NCBI RefSeq assembly: GCF_017573545.1
Contig: NZ_JAGEOK010000009.1
Coordinates: 1 to 64,000 of the forward strand
DNA length: 64,000 nucleotides
Source: Actinomadura nitritigenes
GTDB taxonomy: Bacteria > Actinomycetota > Actinomycetes > Streptosporangiales > Streptosporangiaceae
Direction of reading: 5' to 3'
Made by a program: the position numbers and the translations under genes. Under the pieces are notes generated by a model, which was given only the letters and a program-made list of their open reading frames with translations, did not search any database and was not told the DNA's origin. Below, one piece after another: positions 17,525-25,454 of the stretch. Positions within the stretch are counted from its first letter, which is position 1. Each line of letters starts with the position of its first letter.

Positions 17525-17550
17525 TTTTTTGTCAGTTCGGTGACAAGAAG
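17525..17550. promoter_or_regulatory. TTGTCA-N6-TGACAA palindrome upstream of the GMC oxidase
   Basis: TTGTCA (17529-17534) and TGACAA (17541-17546) form a perfect 6-bp inverted repeat with a 6-nt centre. It lies 8 nt after the regulator stop and about 105 nt before the oxidase ATG. It contains the 11-mer TGTCAGTTCGG (17530-17540), also present upstream of the mce operon at 5243-5253. It could be an operator; a weak terminator of the regulator gene is the alternative. Confidence 0.45.
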
Positions 17551-17650
17551 ACCGCCGAATCGTTGCGCCGCGTGCATGGTGCGCGACGGAGAGCGGCGCC
17601 ATAGTCGGGGACCCCATGCCCGGCGGTCCCCCCAGCGAGGTGATGCTCCC

Positions 17651-19360
17651 ATGTCCGGTGACGCCTACGACTTCGACGTGATCGTCGTCGGTTCCGGCTT
17701 CGGCGGCAGCGTGTCGGCGCTGCGGCTGGCGGAGAAGGGGTACCGGGTCGCCGTGCTGGAGGCGGGGCGCCGCTTCGACGAGAAGACGCTCCCGAAGACG
17801 TCGTGGCGGCTGCGCAAGTACGTGTGGGCGCCGCGCCTCGGCATGCGCGGCATCCAGCGCATCCACCTCGTCGGCGGGAAGGCGGGCGTCCTGGTCCTCG
17901 CGGGCGCGGGCGTCGGCGGCGGCTCGCTGGTGTACGCCAACACCCTGTACGTGCCGCCGGAGCCGTTCTTCAAGGACCGGCAGTGGGGCCACATCACCGA
18001 CTGGCAGGACGAGCTGGAGCCGTTCTACCGGCAGGCGCAGAAGATGCTCGGCGTCACCGTCAACCCGCTCGTCACCCCGGCGGACGAGGCGATGAAGCGC
18101 GTCGCCGACCGCATGGGGGTGGGGGAGACCTACCATCCGACGCCCGTCGGCGTGTACTTCGGCGACAAGCCCGGCGAGGACCACGACGACCCGTTCTTCG
18201 GCGGCGCCGGCCCCCGCCGGACGACCTGCACCGCGTGCGGCTCCTGCATGATCGGATGCCGGGTCGGCGCGAAGAACATGCTGACGAAGAACTACCTGTA
18301 CCTGGCCGAGCAGGCCGGCGTGAAGGTGCTGGCCGACACGACGGTGACGGCGGTGACGCCCCGGGACGGCGGCGGCTACAGGGTCGACATCGAGCGCACC
18401 TCGCCGCTGCTGAAGCGGCGCCGGACGCTGACCGCCGAGCACGTCGTGTTCGCCGCCGGCACCTACGGCACGCAGCGGCTCCTGCACCGGATGCGCGCCG
18501 CCGGCCGCCTCCCGCACCTGTCGCCCCGGCTCGGCGAGCTGACCCGCACCAACTCCGAGGCGCTCCTCGGCGTCGAGCGGATGACGGTGTGGCACCGCAG
18601 GAAGGACGTCGACCACAGCACCGGCCTCGCCATCACCTCCTCGTTCCACCCGGACGACAAGACCCACATCGAGCCGACCCGCTACGGCGCCGGCAACAAC
18701 CTGATGGGGTTCATCCGGACGCTGCTGGTCGACGGCGGCGGCGCGCCGCGCTGGCTGAAGTTCCTCGGGCAGGCCGCCCGGCACCCGACGGTCATCCTGC
18801 GCGGCCTGTCGCTGAAGGACTGGGCGAAGCGCACCGTCATCGCGCTCGTCATGCAGACCGCCGACAACTCCATCACGGTCACCGAGAAGCGCGGCCTGCT
18901 GGGGCGCCGCCGCCTGTCCGCCGGGCTCGGCGAGGGCGAGCCGAACCCGACGTGGATCCCGGTCGCGCACAAGGCCGTCCGGATGCTCGCCGAGGAGCTC
19001 GACGCCACCCCCGGCGGGACCTGGTTCGACCTGTTCAACATCCCGACCACCGCGCACTTCATCGGCGGCTGCGTCATCGGCGAGACGCCCGAGACCGGCG
19101 TCATCGACCCCTACCACCGCGTCCACGGCCACCCCGGCCTGCACATCGTGGACGGCTCGGCGGTCACCGCGAACCTCGGCGTCAACCCGTCGCTCACCAT
19201 CACGGCGCAGGCGGAGCGGGCGATGGCGTTCTGGCCGAACCGCGGCGAGAAGGACCCCCGTCCCGAGCCGGGCGCCCCCTACCGCCGCGTCGAGCGCGTC
19301 GCGCCCCGCTCCCCGTCCGTCCCGGAAGGCGCCCCAGCCGCGCTCCTCCCCCTCGTCTGA
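17651..19360 (+). CDS. GMC-family FAD oxidoreductase, cholesterol-oxidase (ChoD) type
   Basis: The 569-residue protein opens with the FAD Rossmann motif VVGSGFGGSVSALRLAEKG and has the GMC signature region (GAGVGGGSLVYANTL). It carries a Cys cluster, CTACGSCMIGCR (Cys193, 196, 199, 203), as found in mycobacterial ChoD-like enzymes. The C-terminal HFIGGCVIGE and NPSLTITAQAERAM supply the catalytic His and Asn region. No signal peptide is seen, so it is probably cytoplasmic or membrane-peripheral. ATG 17651 is the start at which homology begins. The family oxidises 3-beta-hydroxysterols or other bulky alcohols. Proximity to an mce importer and a PucR regulator supports a sterol-like substrate, though this is inference. 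Confidence 0.85.
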   Translation: MSGDAYDFDVIVVGSGFGGSVSALRLAEKGYRVAVLEAGRRFDEKTLPKTSWRLRKYVWAPRLGMRGIQRIHLVGGKAGVLVLAGAGVGGGSLVYANTLYVPPEPFFKDRQWGHITDWQDELEPFYRQAQKMLGVTVNPLVTPADEAMKRVADRMGVGETYHPTPVGVYFGDKPGEDHDDPFFGGAGPRRTTCTACGSCMIGCRVGAKNMLTKNYLYLAEQAGVKVLADTTVTAVTPRDGGGYRVDIERTSPLLKRRRTLTAEHVVFAAGTYGTQRLLHRMRAAGRLPHLSPRLGELTRTNSEALLGVERMTVWHRRKDVDHSTGLAITSSFHPDDKTHIEPTRYGAGNNLMGFIRTLLVDGGGAPRWLKFLGQAARHPTVILRGLSLKDWAKRTVIALVMQTADNSITVTEKRGLLGRRRLSAGLGEGEPNPTWIPVAHKAVRMLAEELDATPGGTWFDLFNIPTTAHFIGGCVIGETPETGVIDPYHRVHGHPGLHIVDGSAVTANLGVNPSLTITAQAERAMAFWPNRGEKDPRPEPGAPYRRVERVAPRSPSVPEGAPAALLPLV

Positions 19361-19468
19361 CCACGGCGGGCACGGGGCCGTTTCGCGGCGCGGCGGGACG
19401 AAGGTCCCTACGGGTGCGGGCGGAACCCGGGAACCCTGGAACCACGACCACGGTCGGAGGGGGTTCTC

Positions 19469-19852
19469 ATGGTGACGCACAGCATCCCCGCACCCGCAGT
19501 CCCCGTGCCCGTTCCGGTCCGGGTCCCCGCGGCCGAGGACTTCTGGACCGATCCGCGCCCGGACGCCGCGGGCCTGCGGGTCTCCGACGTCATGACGCCC
19601 CGTCCCGACCACGGACGCACGTGGCAGCCCGCCCGCGCCTTCCTCGAGACGGTCGCGCTGACGACGCGGCAGTCCGCCTTCCCCGTCACCGACATCGACG
19701 AGCGTCCGGTCGGGACCGTCACGCGGGACCAGATCGCCGCCTCGCCCGCCGCCGGAGACCTCGTCGCGGTGGTGGTCGCCGGCGGCCGGCCGGCGGGCAT
19801 CGTCACCACCGACGACGTCTGGAACTTGTTCCGATGCAAGACGAAGCCGTAG
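19469..19852 (+). CDS. Stand-alone CBS-like domain protein
   Basis: The 127-residue product has a Pro/Val-rich start (residues 1-25), then SDVMTPRPDHG, QSAFPVTDIDERPVGTVTRDQIAA and GGRPAGIVTTDDV. This matches the CBS region that usually sits at the C-terminus of M50/site-2-type proteases, here without a protease. CBS domains bind adenine nucleotides. The end overlaps the NTPase gene by 19 nt in another frame, so the two are probably translated together. GGAGGG ribosome site is near 19457-19462. Confidence 0.7.
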   Translation: MVTHSIPAPAVPVPVPVRVPAAEDFWTDPRPDAAGLRVSDVMTPRPDHGRTWQPARAFLETVALTTRQSAFPVTDIDERPVGTVTRDQIAASPAAGDLVAVVVAGGRPAGIVTTDDVWNLFRCKTKP

Positions 19853-21918
19853 CGGGCGAGGCCGTCTCGCGCTGGGGGTGGGAGGTCATCGAGCCCATCG
19901 CCTGCCCCCTCCTGGAGTCCGACGAGTTCCGCGACGCGCTCGCACACGCCGGGCTCACTGCCCAGGCGGTCCTGGAACGGCTCAGGCACGAGGCCGCCGA
20001 CCTGGCCTTCCTCCACGAGCAGGTCGTGCTGCGCCAGCGCCGCGTGCGTCTCGCGCCCCGCGGCGCCGCGACCACGAGACGTCCGTGGCTCCAGCCTGCC
20101 GGGAGCCGGCCCGCGACCCCGCGGTTCCTCGCGGCGTTCGCGCTGAGCGCCGCCCTCCTCCTGGTCCTGGCGGGCTGGGTGCCGGCGGTCGTGGCGGCCG
20201 CCGCCTGGCTCGCGCTCCTGCTCCTCACCACGACCACCACCAGGCCCCTCCCCTTCGCCCTGGACGCGGCCGACTCCGACCGCGTCAGGGAACGGGTCGT
20301 GCTGCCCCATCTCCGCCGGCTGGTCAACGAGGCCGTGAACACGCCCGATCGCGAGCAGGGCTTCCACGTGCGGTCCGCCACCGGCCCGACCGCGCCGTCC
20401 GGCGGCCAGGACATGGCGGCGACCGGAGCGACCAGCGAGTTCCGGAGCCTCGCCGGGACGATGACCTCCGGAAGCATCGGGATCTCCGGACCGCCGGGAA
20501 CGGGGAAGTCGGCGCTGCTGCAGAGCCTCTGCGGCCCCGAACGCGCCACATCGGACGGCGAGGCGCCCGCACCCGAGCGCGGTCTGATCGTGTCCGCGCC
20601 GATGGGGTACGAGGTCCACGACTTCGTCCGGCACCTGTTCAAGGAGCTGTGCCGGACGGTCCTCGACCACCCCGTCTGGCGGGAGCCCTCCACCCGGCGG
20701 TGGTGGGCGCCGCTCGCGGGGTGGGGCGAGACCTCCGTCGCGCTCGCTCCGCTGGGTGCGGGGAGCGGCGGCGCAGTGACGCGGGTGCGGCAGCAGATGC
20801 AGGAACTGTCGCGGCTCCGTCGCGAGGCGCGGCGGTACCTGCGCCGGTTGGAGTACACCTCGGCCCGCACCACGGGGTACAGCGGGGGCCTCGGGCTGGG
20901 GTCGTCGCTGCGGCTCGGACGGTCCCGCGACCACCAGTTGACGGAGAACGGGCTCGCGCTGCCGGAGCTGATCGAGGTCTACCGGGAGTTCGCCGCCGAG
21001 GTCGGGCGCCTGCGGCAGTCCCGCCTGGGACAGCCCGGCGGTGGCACCCTGATCATCGGTATCGACGAGGTCGACCGCATCCACGATCCGGAGGCCGCGG
21101 AGCGGTTCGTGAACGGCGTCAAGGCGGTGTTCGGCTCCCCCTACTGCCTGTACGTCGTCGCCGTTCCGCAGCCGGGCCCGGACGGGCGCGGCGCGGACCT
21201 CGCGTCCGCGTTCGACGAGTCGATGCGGATGCGGCGCCTGACCTTCGCCGACGCCCACGAACTGCTGGCCGCCCGGCTGACCGGCATCTCCCGCCCGTTC
21301 TCGGCGCTGTGCACCGTGATGTCCGCCGGGAACCCCCGCGACCTGCTGCGGTACGCGCGGCTTCTGATCGAGGAAGGCCGCGACGGGGCGACCACGCTGG
21401 AGGGGCTCTCCGCCCGGCTGGTGGTCAGGGAGGTCGCCGAGGTGAAGGAGGAGGCGCGGCGGGTCGCGACGGCCGCGCCGGCGATCCGGCTGCTGCTCGA
21501 CGAGAACTGGCCGGGCACGAGGCCGGAGGAGATCCTCGCGGCCTGCCGCCGGCTGCCGGGCGACGGCCGGGACCCGCTGGTCCGCGACCGGCTCCTGACC
21601 CCGCTGTACTTCCTCGCGACCGTCGCGGCGGCGTTCGGCCCGGACCGCGCGGCCACGCTGGCGGAGCTGAGACGCGGCGCGGCGGACGGGCCCCCGCCGC
21701 TGGCCCTCCTCGTCGAGGCCAGGGAGCACCTGGACACCCCCCGCGCCCTCGCCCACGAGATGGTCTCCCGGTTCCGGGCGGCGCGCGGCCTGGGCACCGT
21801 CGACCTCGACGGTCACGACCGGCCCGCCGGGAGCGGGCACGAGGCCGAGCCGAACGGGCGGGCGCGCACACGATCGACGCGGCCGAACGGCCGTACCGAG
21901 CGAATGGGGAGGCGATGA
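19834..21918 (+). CDS. Membrane-anchored P-loop NTPase
   Basis: The 694-residue protein has a helical N-terminus, a hydrophobic hairpin of two transmembrane segments (about 98-134) and a cytosolic NTPase domain. Walker A is GPPGTGKS (219-226) and Walker B is LIIGIDEVD (Asp411, Glu412). The later NPRDLLRYARLL and helical C-terminus resemble KAP/STAND-type NTPases, often membrane-bound scaffolds or signalling switches. The start ATG lies inside the CBS gene. Pairing of a nucleotide-binding CBS protein with a membrane NTPase suggests a sensor-effector unit. I recognise no named family with this exact layout. A hairpin after the stop ends the unit. Confidence 0.75.
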   Translation: MQDEAVAGEAVSRWGWEVIEPIACPLLESDEFRDALAHAGLTAQAVLERLRHEAADLAFLHEQVVLRQRRVRLAPRGAATTRRPWLQPAGSRPATPRFLAAFALSAALLLVLAGWVPAVVAAAAWLALLLLTTTTTRPLPFALDAADSDRVRERVVLPHLRRLVNEAVNTPDREQGFHVRSATGPTAPSGGQDMAATGATSEFRSLAGTMTSGSIGISGPPGTGKSALLQSLCGPERATSDGEAPAPERGLIVSAPMGYEVHDFVRHLFKELCRTVLDHPVWREPSTRRWWAPLAGWGETSVALAPLGAGSGGAVTRVRQQMQELSRLRREARRYLRRLEYTSARTTGYSGGLGLGSSLRLGRSRDHQLTENGLALPELIEVYREFAAEVGRLRQSRLGQPGGGTLIIGIDEVDRIHDPEAAERFVNGVKAVFGSPYCLYVVAVPQPGPDGRGADLASAFDESMRMRRLTFADAHELLAARLTGISRPFSALCTVMSAGNPRDLLRYARLLIEEGRDGATTLEGLSARLVVREVAEVKEEARRVATAAPAIRLLLDENWPGTRPEEILAACRRLPGDGRDPLVRDRLLTPLYFLATVAAAFGPDRAATLAELRRGAADGPPPLALLVEAREHLDTPRALAHEMVSRFRAARGLGTVDLDGHDRPAGSGHEAEPNGRARTRSTRPNGRTERMGRR

Positions 21919-22079
21919 GCCGTCAGAGTCCGGCCGCGGAACCCCGTCGCGGTGCGGACGCGCGGGTGGCGGGACGAGTCGATCGGCTCCTCAGGTGCCG
22001 GATGTTCCCGGACGCCTGGTCGCGGGGGCTGCGGACGGGAACGGCCGCGCCGGTCCCGGGGGGATCGGCGCGGCCGTGA
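21915..22079 (+). CDS. Possible 54-residue basic protein
   Basis: An ATG overlaps the NTPase stop (ATGA) and opens a 54-codon frame rich in Arg, Ala and Pro. Evidence for coding is limited to the overlap and G/C-rich third positions. Against it, the last 39 nt form a strong hairpin that looks like a terminator for the NTPase unit. Low confidence. Confidence 0.25.
   Translation: MSRQSPAAEPRRGADARVAGRVDRLLRCRMFPDAWSRGLRTGTAAPVPGGSARP
22041..22077 (+). terminator. Hairpin terminator of the CBS-NTPase unit
   Basis: Perfect 11-bp inverted repeat (22041-22051 with 22067-22077) around a 15-nt loop, between the NTPase gene and the convergent transpeptidase gene. It may serve both strands. Confidence 0.6.
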
Positions 22080-22097
22080 GGGACGCGGGGGTGCGGG

Positions 22098-23336
22098 TCA
22101 GCCGCTCAGGGCGGTGGTGGTGACGGGCTTGCCGAGGACGCTGCCCTGCGCCCATTTCGTGAACGGGAGCTGCCAGTAGCCCCAGCCGTTCGTCCACTGG
22201 AGCTGGCGCTTGGTGCCCGTGATCGTGACCAGGTCGCCGCGGTAGGACCAGTTGTAGAACCACTGGGCGTCGCCCGCGGGGGAGCGGACGCAGCCGTGGC
22301 TGCAGTTGCGGTTCCCCAGGCAGGTCGGGTCGTCCATGTTCTGGTGGATGTACTCGCCGCTGTTGGAGATGCGGGTCGCGAAGGGGACCTGCTCGTCGTA
22401 CCAGCCGGGGTCGCCCTTCTTCTTGCCCGGCGGGCGCATCCGCTCCAGGCGGCTGTGGTCCATGGTGAGGTGGACGCCGCTGGTGGTGAGCAGGTGGTCG
22501 ACGCCGTCGGACTGGACGTCGCCGCCCGCGCCGAGGCTGACGCCCCAGGTGCGGACCGTCCGGCCGTTCTTCTTCACGACGAGCTTGTCGGTCCTGGCGT
22601 TGACCTGGACGGTGTGGGAGTCGCCGATCTTGAACTTGCGGGTCACGTCCTTGGCGCCGAACACGTTGTCGCCGATCTTCACCCCGGCGTAGTGGACGGT
22701 GACCGACACCCGCTGGTGCGGCGCCCACGGGTGCTTGGGCCGGAACACCAGGGACGGCAGCCCGTTGAACGACTCGCCCGGTGCCAGCCACCGCCACGCG
22801 CCCTCGGTCGGCGTGGTCGAGGAGATCTCGATGCTCTTCTCGACGGCGGCGCGCGCCTTGACCGGAACGGCCTTGTTGAACTGGATGAAGACCGGCATCC
22901 CGGTGCCGACCGTCTCGTTCGGGCTCGGCACCACGTTGTTGATCGTGGTCGCGGCGGTGGCCCTGCTCGCGCGGAACGCGCTGGTGGCCGTCGTCGCCTT
23001 GCCCTTGGGAGAGGTCGCGGTCGCCGACACCTGGTAGCTGCCGCCCGGCTGCAGCGTCCAGGTCGAATGCCACTGGGTCTTGTCGGCCGACAGCCGGCCG
23101 GGCACCTCGGCGCCCTTCAGCTTCACCGACACCTGGCCCAGCGTGCCGCCCGACGACGTCACGGTCACGCCCTCGTCCGGGCGCGCCTTGCCGGCGCCGT
23201 TCGCGGGGGTGATCGTCACCTTGGGGGCGCCGTCCTCACCGCCCGCCGCCGTCGTCCCGCCCTCGCCGCCGCTGCCACCGCACGCCGTCGCCAGTCCCAG
23301 GACCACAGCGACCACCGCAAAGGACTTCCCTCGCAC
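22098..23336 (-). CDS. L,D-transpeptidase lipoprotein (Ig-like plus YkuD)
   Basis: The 412-residue product begins with a lipoprotein signal peptide (Cys19 in LATAC). Two Ig-like domains (about 45-130 and 130-255) precede a YkuD catalytic domain (about 255-385). The active-site motif SHGCVRSPAGDAQWFYNW supplies His347 and Cys349. This order matches mycobacterial LdtMt2-type enzymes, which make 3-3 peptidoglycan cross-links outside the membrane. GTG start with GGGAGA upstream (23341-23347 on the other strand). Confidence 0.93.
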   Translation of the reverse strand: MRGKSFAVVAVVLGLATACGGSGGEGGTTAAGGEDGAPKVTITPANGAGKARPDEGVTVTSSGGTLGQVSVKLKGAEVPGRLSADKTQWHSTWTLQPGGSYQVSATATSPKGKATTATSAFRASRATAATTINNVVPSPNETVGTGMPVFIQFNKAVPVKARAAVEKSIEISSTTPTEGAWRWLAPGESFNGLPSLVFRPKHPWAPHQRVSVTVHYAGVKIGDNVFGAKDVTRKFKIGDSHTVQVNARTDKLVVKKNGRTVRTWGVSLGAGGDVQSDGVDHLLTTSGVHLTMDHSRLERMRPPGKKKGDPGWYDEQVPFATRISNSGEYIHQNMDDPTCLGNRNCSHGCVRSPAGDAQWFYNWSYRGDLVTITGTKRQLQWTNGWGYWQLPFTKWAQGSVLGKPVTTTALSG

Positions 23337-23987
23337 CGTTCTCCCTCATCCAGCCCACCCGAACCCGGCGGGGCGCGGACCCCGCAACGAGATCGCTGAC
23401 GAACGGCCCTGTCTTCCCGGCCCGCACCAGGGGGGACGGCCGGTTTTCACGCCCGATCACATGTGACGTCCATCGTGCCCCGAAGGTTCGCCCCGTGGGG
23501 GGCGTTCTTCGCATCTTTCGCCCCTGGCGCACCATCCGTTCCGGGGGCCGGGGCGGCCGGACGGGCGCCCGCCGCCGCCGGGGCGGCCGCCGCAGGGGCG
23601 GCGGCGGGACCGGGGAACGCATGTCAAGGCTCGCAATCGGCGCGGGGACGGGCGAAAAGGAAATGTGTCGTCGGCGTCGCCGGATATGAAAATGCAAGGA
23701 CCTGTTCGGTGATTGCGTCCTTGGTGTTTCTTGGTGAAAGCGATGAGCGGTGATGGGGTCATCATCGCAGGTCACGTGGGTAGCACCCGGACAGTGTCGA
23801 TCTTCTCTTCAAGTCTGCGGTGGCCTTCGTTAAAAGCGGTGATCAGCGCCGGAACGTGCTGCGATGCTGGATCATGGCCGCCCGCGGACCCCATGTTCGG
23901 CGGCGGGGAATGCGCGCAGCGTCGCGGCACCGCGGGCACCGCGAAGTCACCTGCCGGTGAGGTTCTGTCAGCGAAGGGACGCGCGAG
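23337..23987. other. Intergenic region between divergent ldt and EPS genes
   Basis: The 651 nt between the divergent starts contain no convincing gene. Open frames at 23457-23775 exist on both strands but have mixed third-position composition and basic, Pro-rich products. The stretch 23640-23840 is unusually AT-rich for this window and is the likely promoter region for both transcription units. A GAAGGGA ribosome site (23974-23980) serves the glycosylphosphotransferase. Confidence 0.55.
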
Positions 23988-25454
23988 ATGAGAGCCCAGG
24001 GGCTGAGCGCCTCCGTCGACTCCAGCGCGTCCGCCGGCCCGGAGGCGCCCCCGGCCCTGCCGCCCCTGCCGCCGCTCCCGCCGCGCCGCCGCCGCGCCCT
24101 CGCACCGCTCGCCGTGCTGTACCCGGCCTGCCTCGCCGTCGCGGACGGCTGGGCGATGGCCGCCGCCGTCGCCGTCGCGCGCGGCGCCGGACCGGACGGG
24201 GCGCTGCCCGCCGCCGCGGCCGCCGCCCTGGTCGCGCTGAACGCCTCGGGCGGGCTGTACCGGGTGCGGCGCAGCCCGTCGCTGCTCGCGGACGTGCGGC
24301 CGGTGCTGGTCCGGACGCTCGTCGTCGGCGCGCTGGCCGCCGCGCTGCTGCCCGTCCTGACGCCCGGCGCGGCCCCGGCGCGGGCCGGGACGGCCGCGTG
24401 GCTGCTGATCGCGTCCGTCGCCGGCGTGCTCGCGCTGGCGGCCCGCGCGTTCGGGAACGCCGCGGCCCGCACCTACCGGTGCCGCCGGTCCCGCGCCCGC
24501 ACGGCCCTCGTCGTCGGGACCGGCGCGACGAGCGACCACGTCGTCGACATCCTGTGCGCGCGCGGCGAGTTCGGGCTCGCCCCGGTCGGGCTCGTCGGGG
24601 CCGGCGGCCCGGACGCGGCGTCCGGCCAGCCGGTCCTCGGCGACGCCGCCGACCTGCCCGGCCTCGTCGAGGAGCACGGCGCCGACACCGTCGTGATCGT
24701 CGCCGAGGACGTCCACCCCGGCCGGCTCGACGCCGTGCTGCGGATCTGCTTCGGCCTGCCGTGCGAGACGCTGCTCGTCCAGCAGCCCTCGGACGTCGTG
24801 CCGGTCGCGCCCGCGCGGCGCGAGTACCTCGCCGGGCTGCCGTGCGCGCGCGTCGACTGGCGGCTGCGCGGCGCGGCGCCCCGGTTCGCCAAGCGCGCCC
24901 TCGACCTCGCCGTCGGCCTGGCCGCGCTGGTCCTGGCGGCGCCGGTGCTCGCCGCGTGCGCCGTCGCGGTCCGGCTCGAAGGCGGCCCCGGCGTGCTGTT
25001 CCGGCAGCGCCGGATCGGCCGCGGCGGCGAGGAGTTCGTCCTGCTGAAGTTCCGCACGCTCAAGCCCGCGGACGAGCAGGAGTCCGACACCCGCTGGACC
25101 GTCGAGGGCGACCGCCGGATGGGGCCCGTCGGCCGGTTCCTGCGCCGCACGTCGCTGGACGAGCTGCCGCAGCTGTGGAACGTCGTCCGCGGCGACATGA
25201 GCCTGGTCGGGCCGCGCCCGGAGCGCCCGCACTTCGTGGAGCAGTTCTCCCGGTCGTGCCCCGGCTACATGCTGCGGCACCGCGTCCCGGTCGGCATGAC
25301 GGGCTGGGCGCAGGTGCACGGCTTCCGCGGCGACACCTCCATCGAGCTGCGGGCCCGCCTCGACAACCACTACATCGACCACTGGACGTTCGCGTCCGAC
25401 CTGCGCATCCTGCTGCTGACGGTGCGGGCCATGCTGTGCCGGGACGCCGCATGA
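23988..25454 (+). CDS. Polyprenyl glycosylphosphotransferase (initiating EPS transferase)
   Basis: The 488-residue membrane protein has N-terminal transmembrane segments (about 38-160), a CoA-binding-like Rossmann domain (TALVVGTGATSDHVVDIL, about 170-280) and the catalytic bacterial sugar transferase domain (about 300-488). The latter has KRALDLAVG, RQRRIGRGGEEFVLLKFRT, SLDELPQLWNVVRGDMSLVGPRPE and the terminal DNHYIDHWT. Such enzymes transfer a sugar-1-phosphate to undecaprenyl phosphate, the first step of exopolysaccharide assembly. First gene of the cluster; stop overlaps the next ATG. Confidence 0.93.
   Translation: MRAQGLSASVDSSASAGPEAPPALPPLPPLPPRRRRALAPLAVLYPACLAVADGWAMAAAVAVARGAGPDGALPAAAAAALVALNASGGLYRVRRSPSLLADVRPVLVRTLVVGALAAALLPVLTPGAAPARAGTAAWLLIASVAGVLALAARAFGNAAARTYRCRRSRARTALVVGTGATSDHVVDILCARGEFGLAPVGLVGAGGPDAASGQPVLGDAADLPGLVEEHGADTVVIVAEDVHPGRLDAVLRICFGLPCETLLVQQPSDVVPVAPARREYLAGLPCARVDWRLRGAAPRFAKRALDLAVGLAALVLAAPVLAACAVAVRLEGGPGVLFRQRRIGRGGEEFVLLKFRTLKPADEQESDTRWTVEGDRRMGPVGRFLRRTSLDELPQLWNVVRGDMSLVGPRPERPHFVEQFSRSCPGYMLRHRVPVGMTGWAQVHGFRGDTSIELRARLDNHYIDHWTFASDLRILLLTVRAMLCRDAA

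Noticed and set aside
17348..19612. 754-codon minus-strand frame opposite the GMC oxidase
   Set aside because: Arg/Gly/Asp/Val-rich shadow without motifs; the plus strand encodes a recognisable flavoenzyme.
23457..23775. Small open frames on both strands upstream of the EPS cluster
   Set aside because: Composition is mixed, products are basic and Pro-rich, and the AT-rich part looks like promoter DNA.
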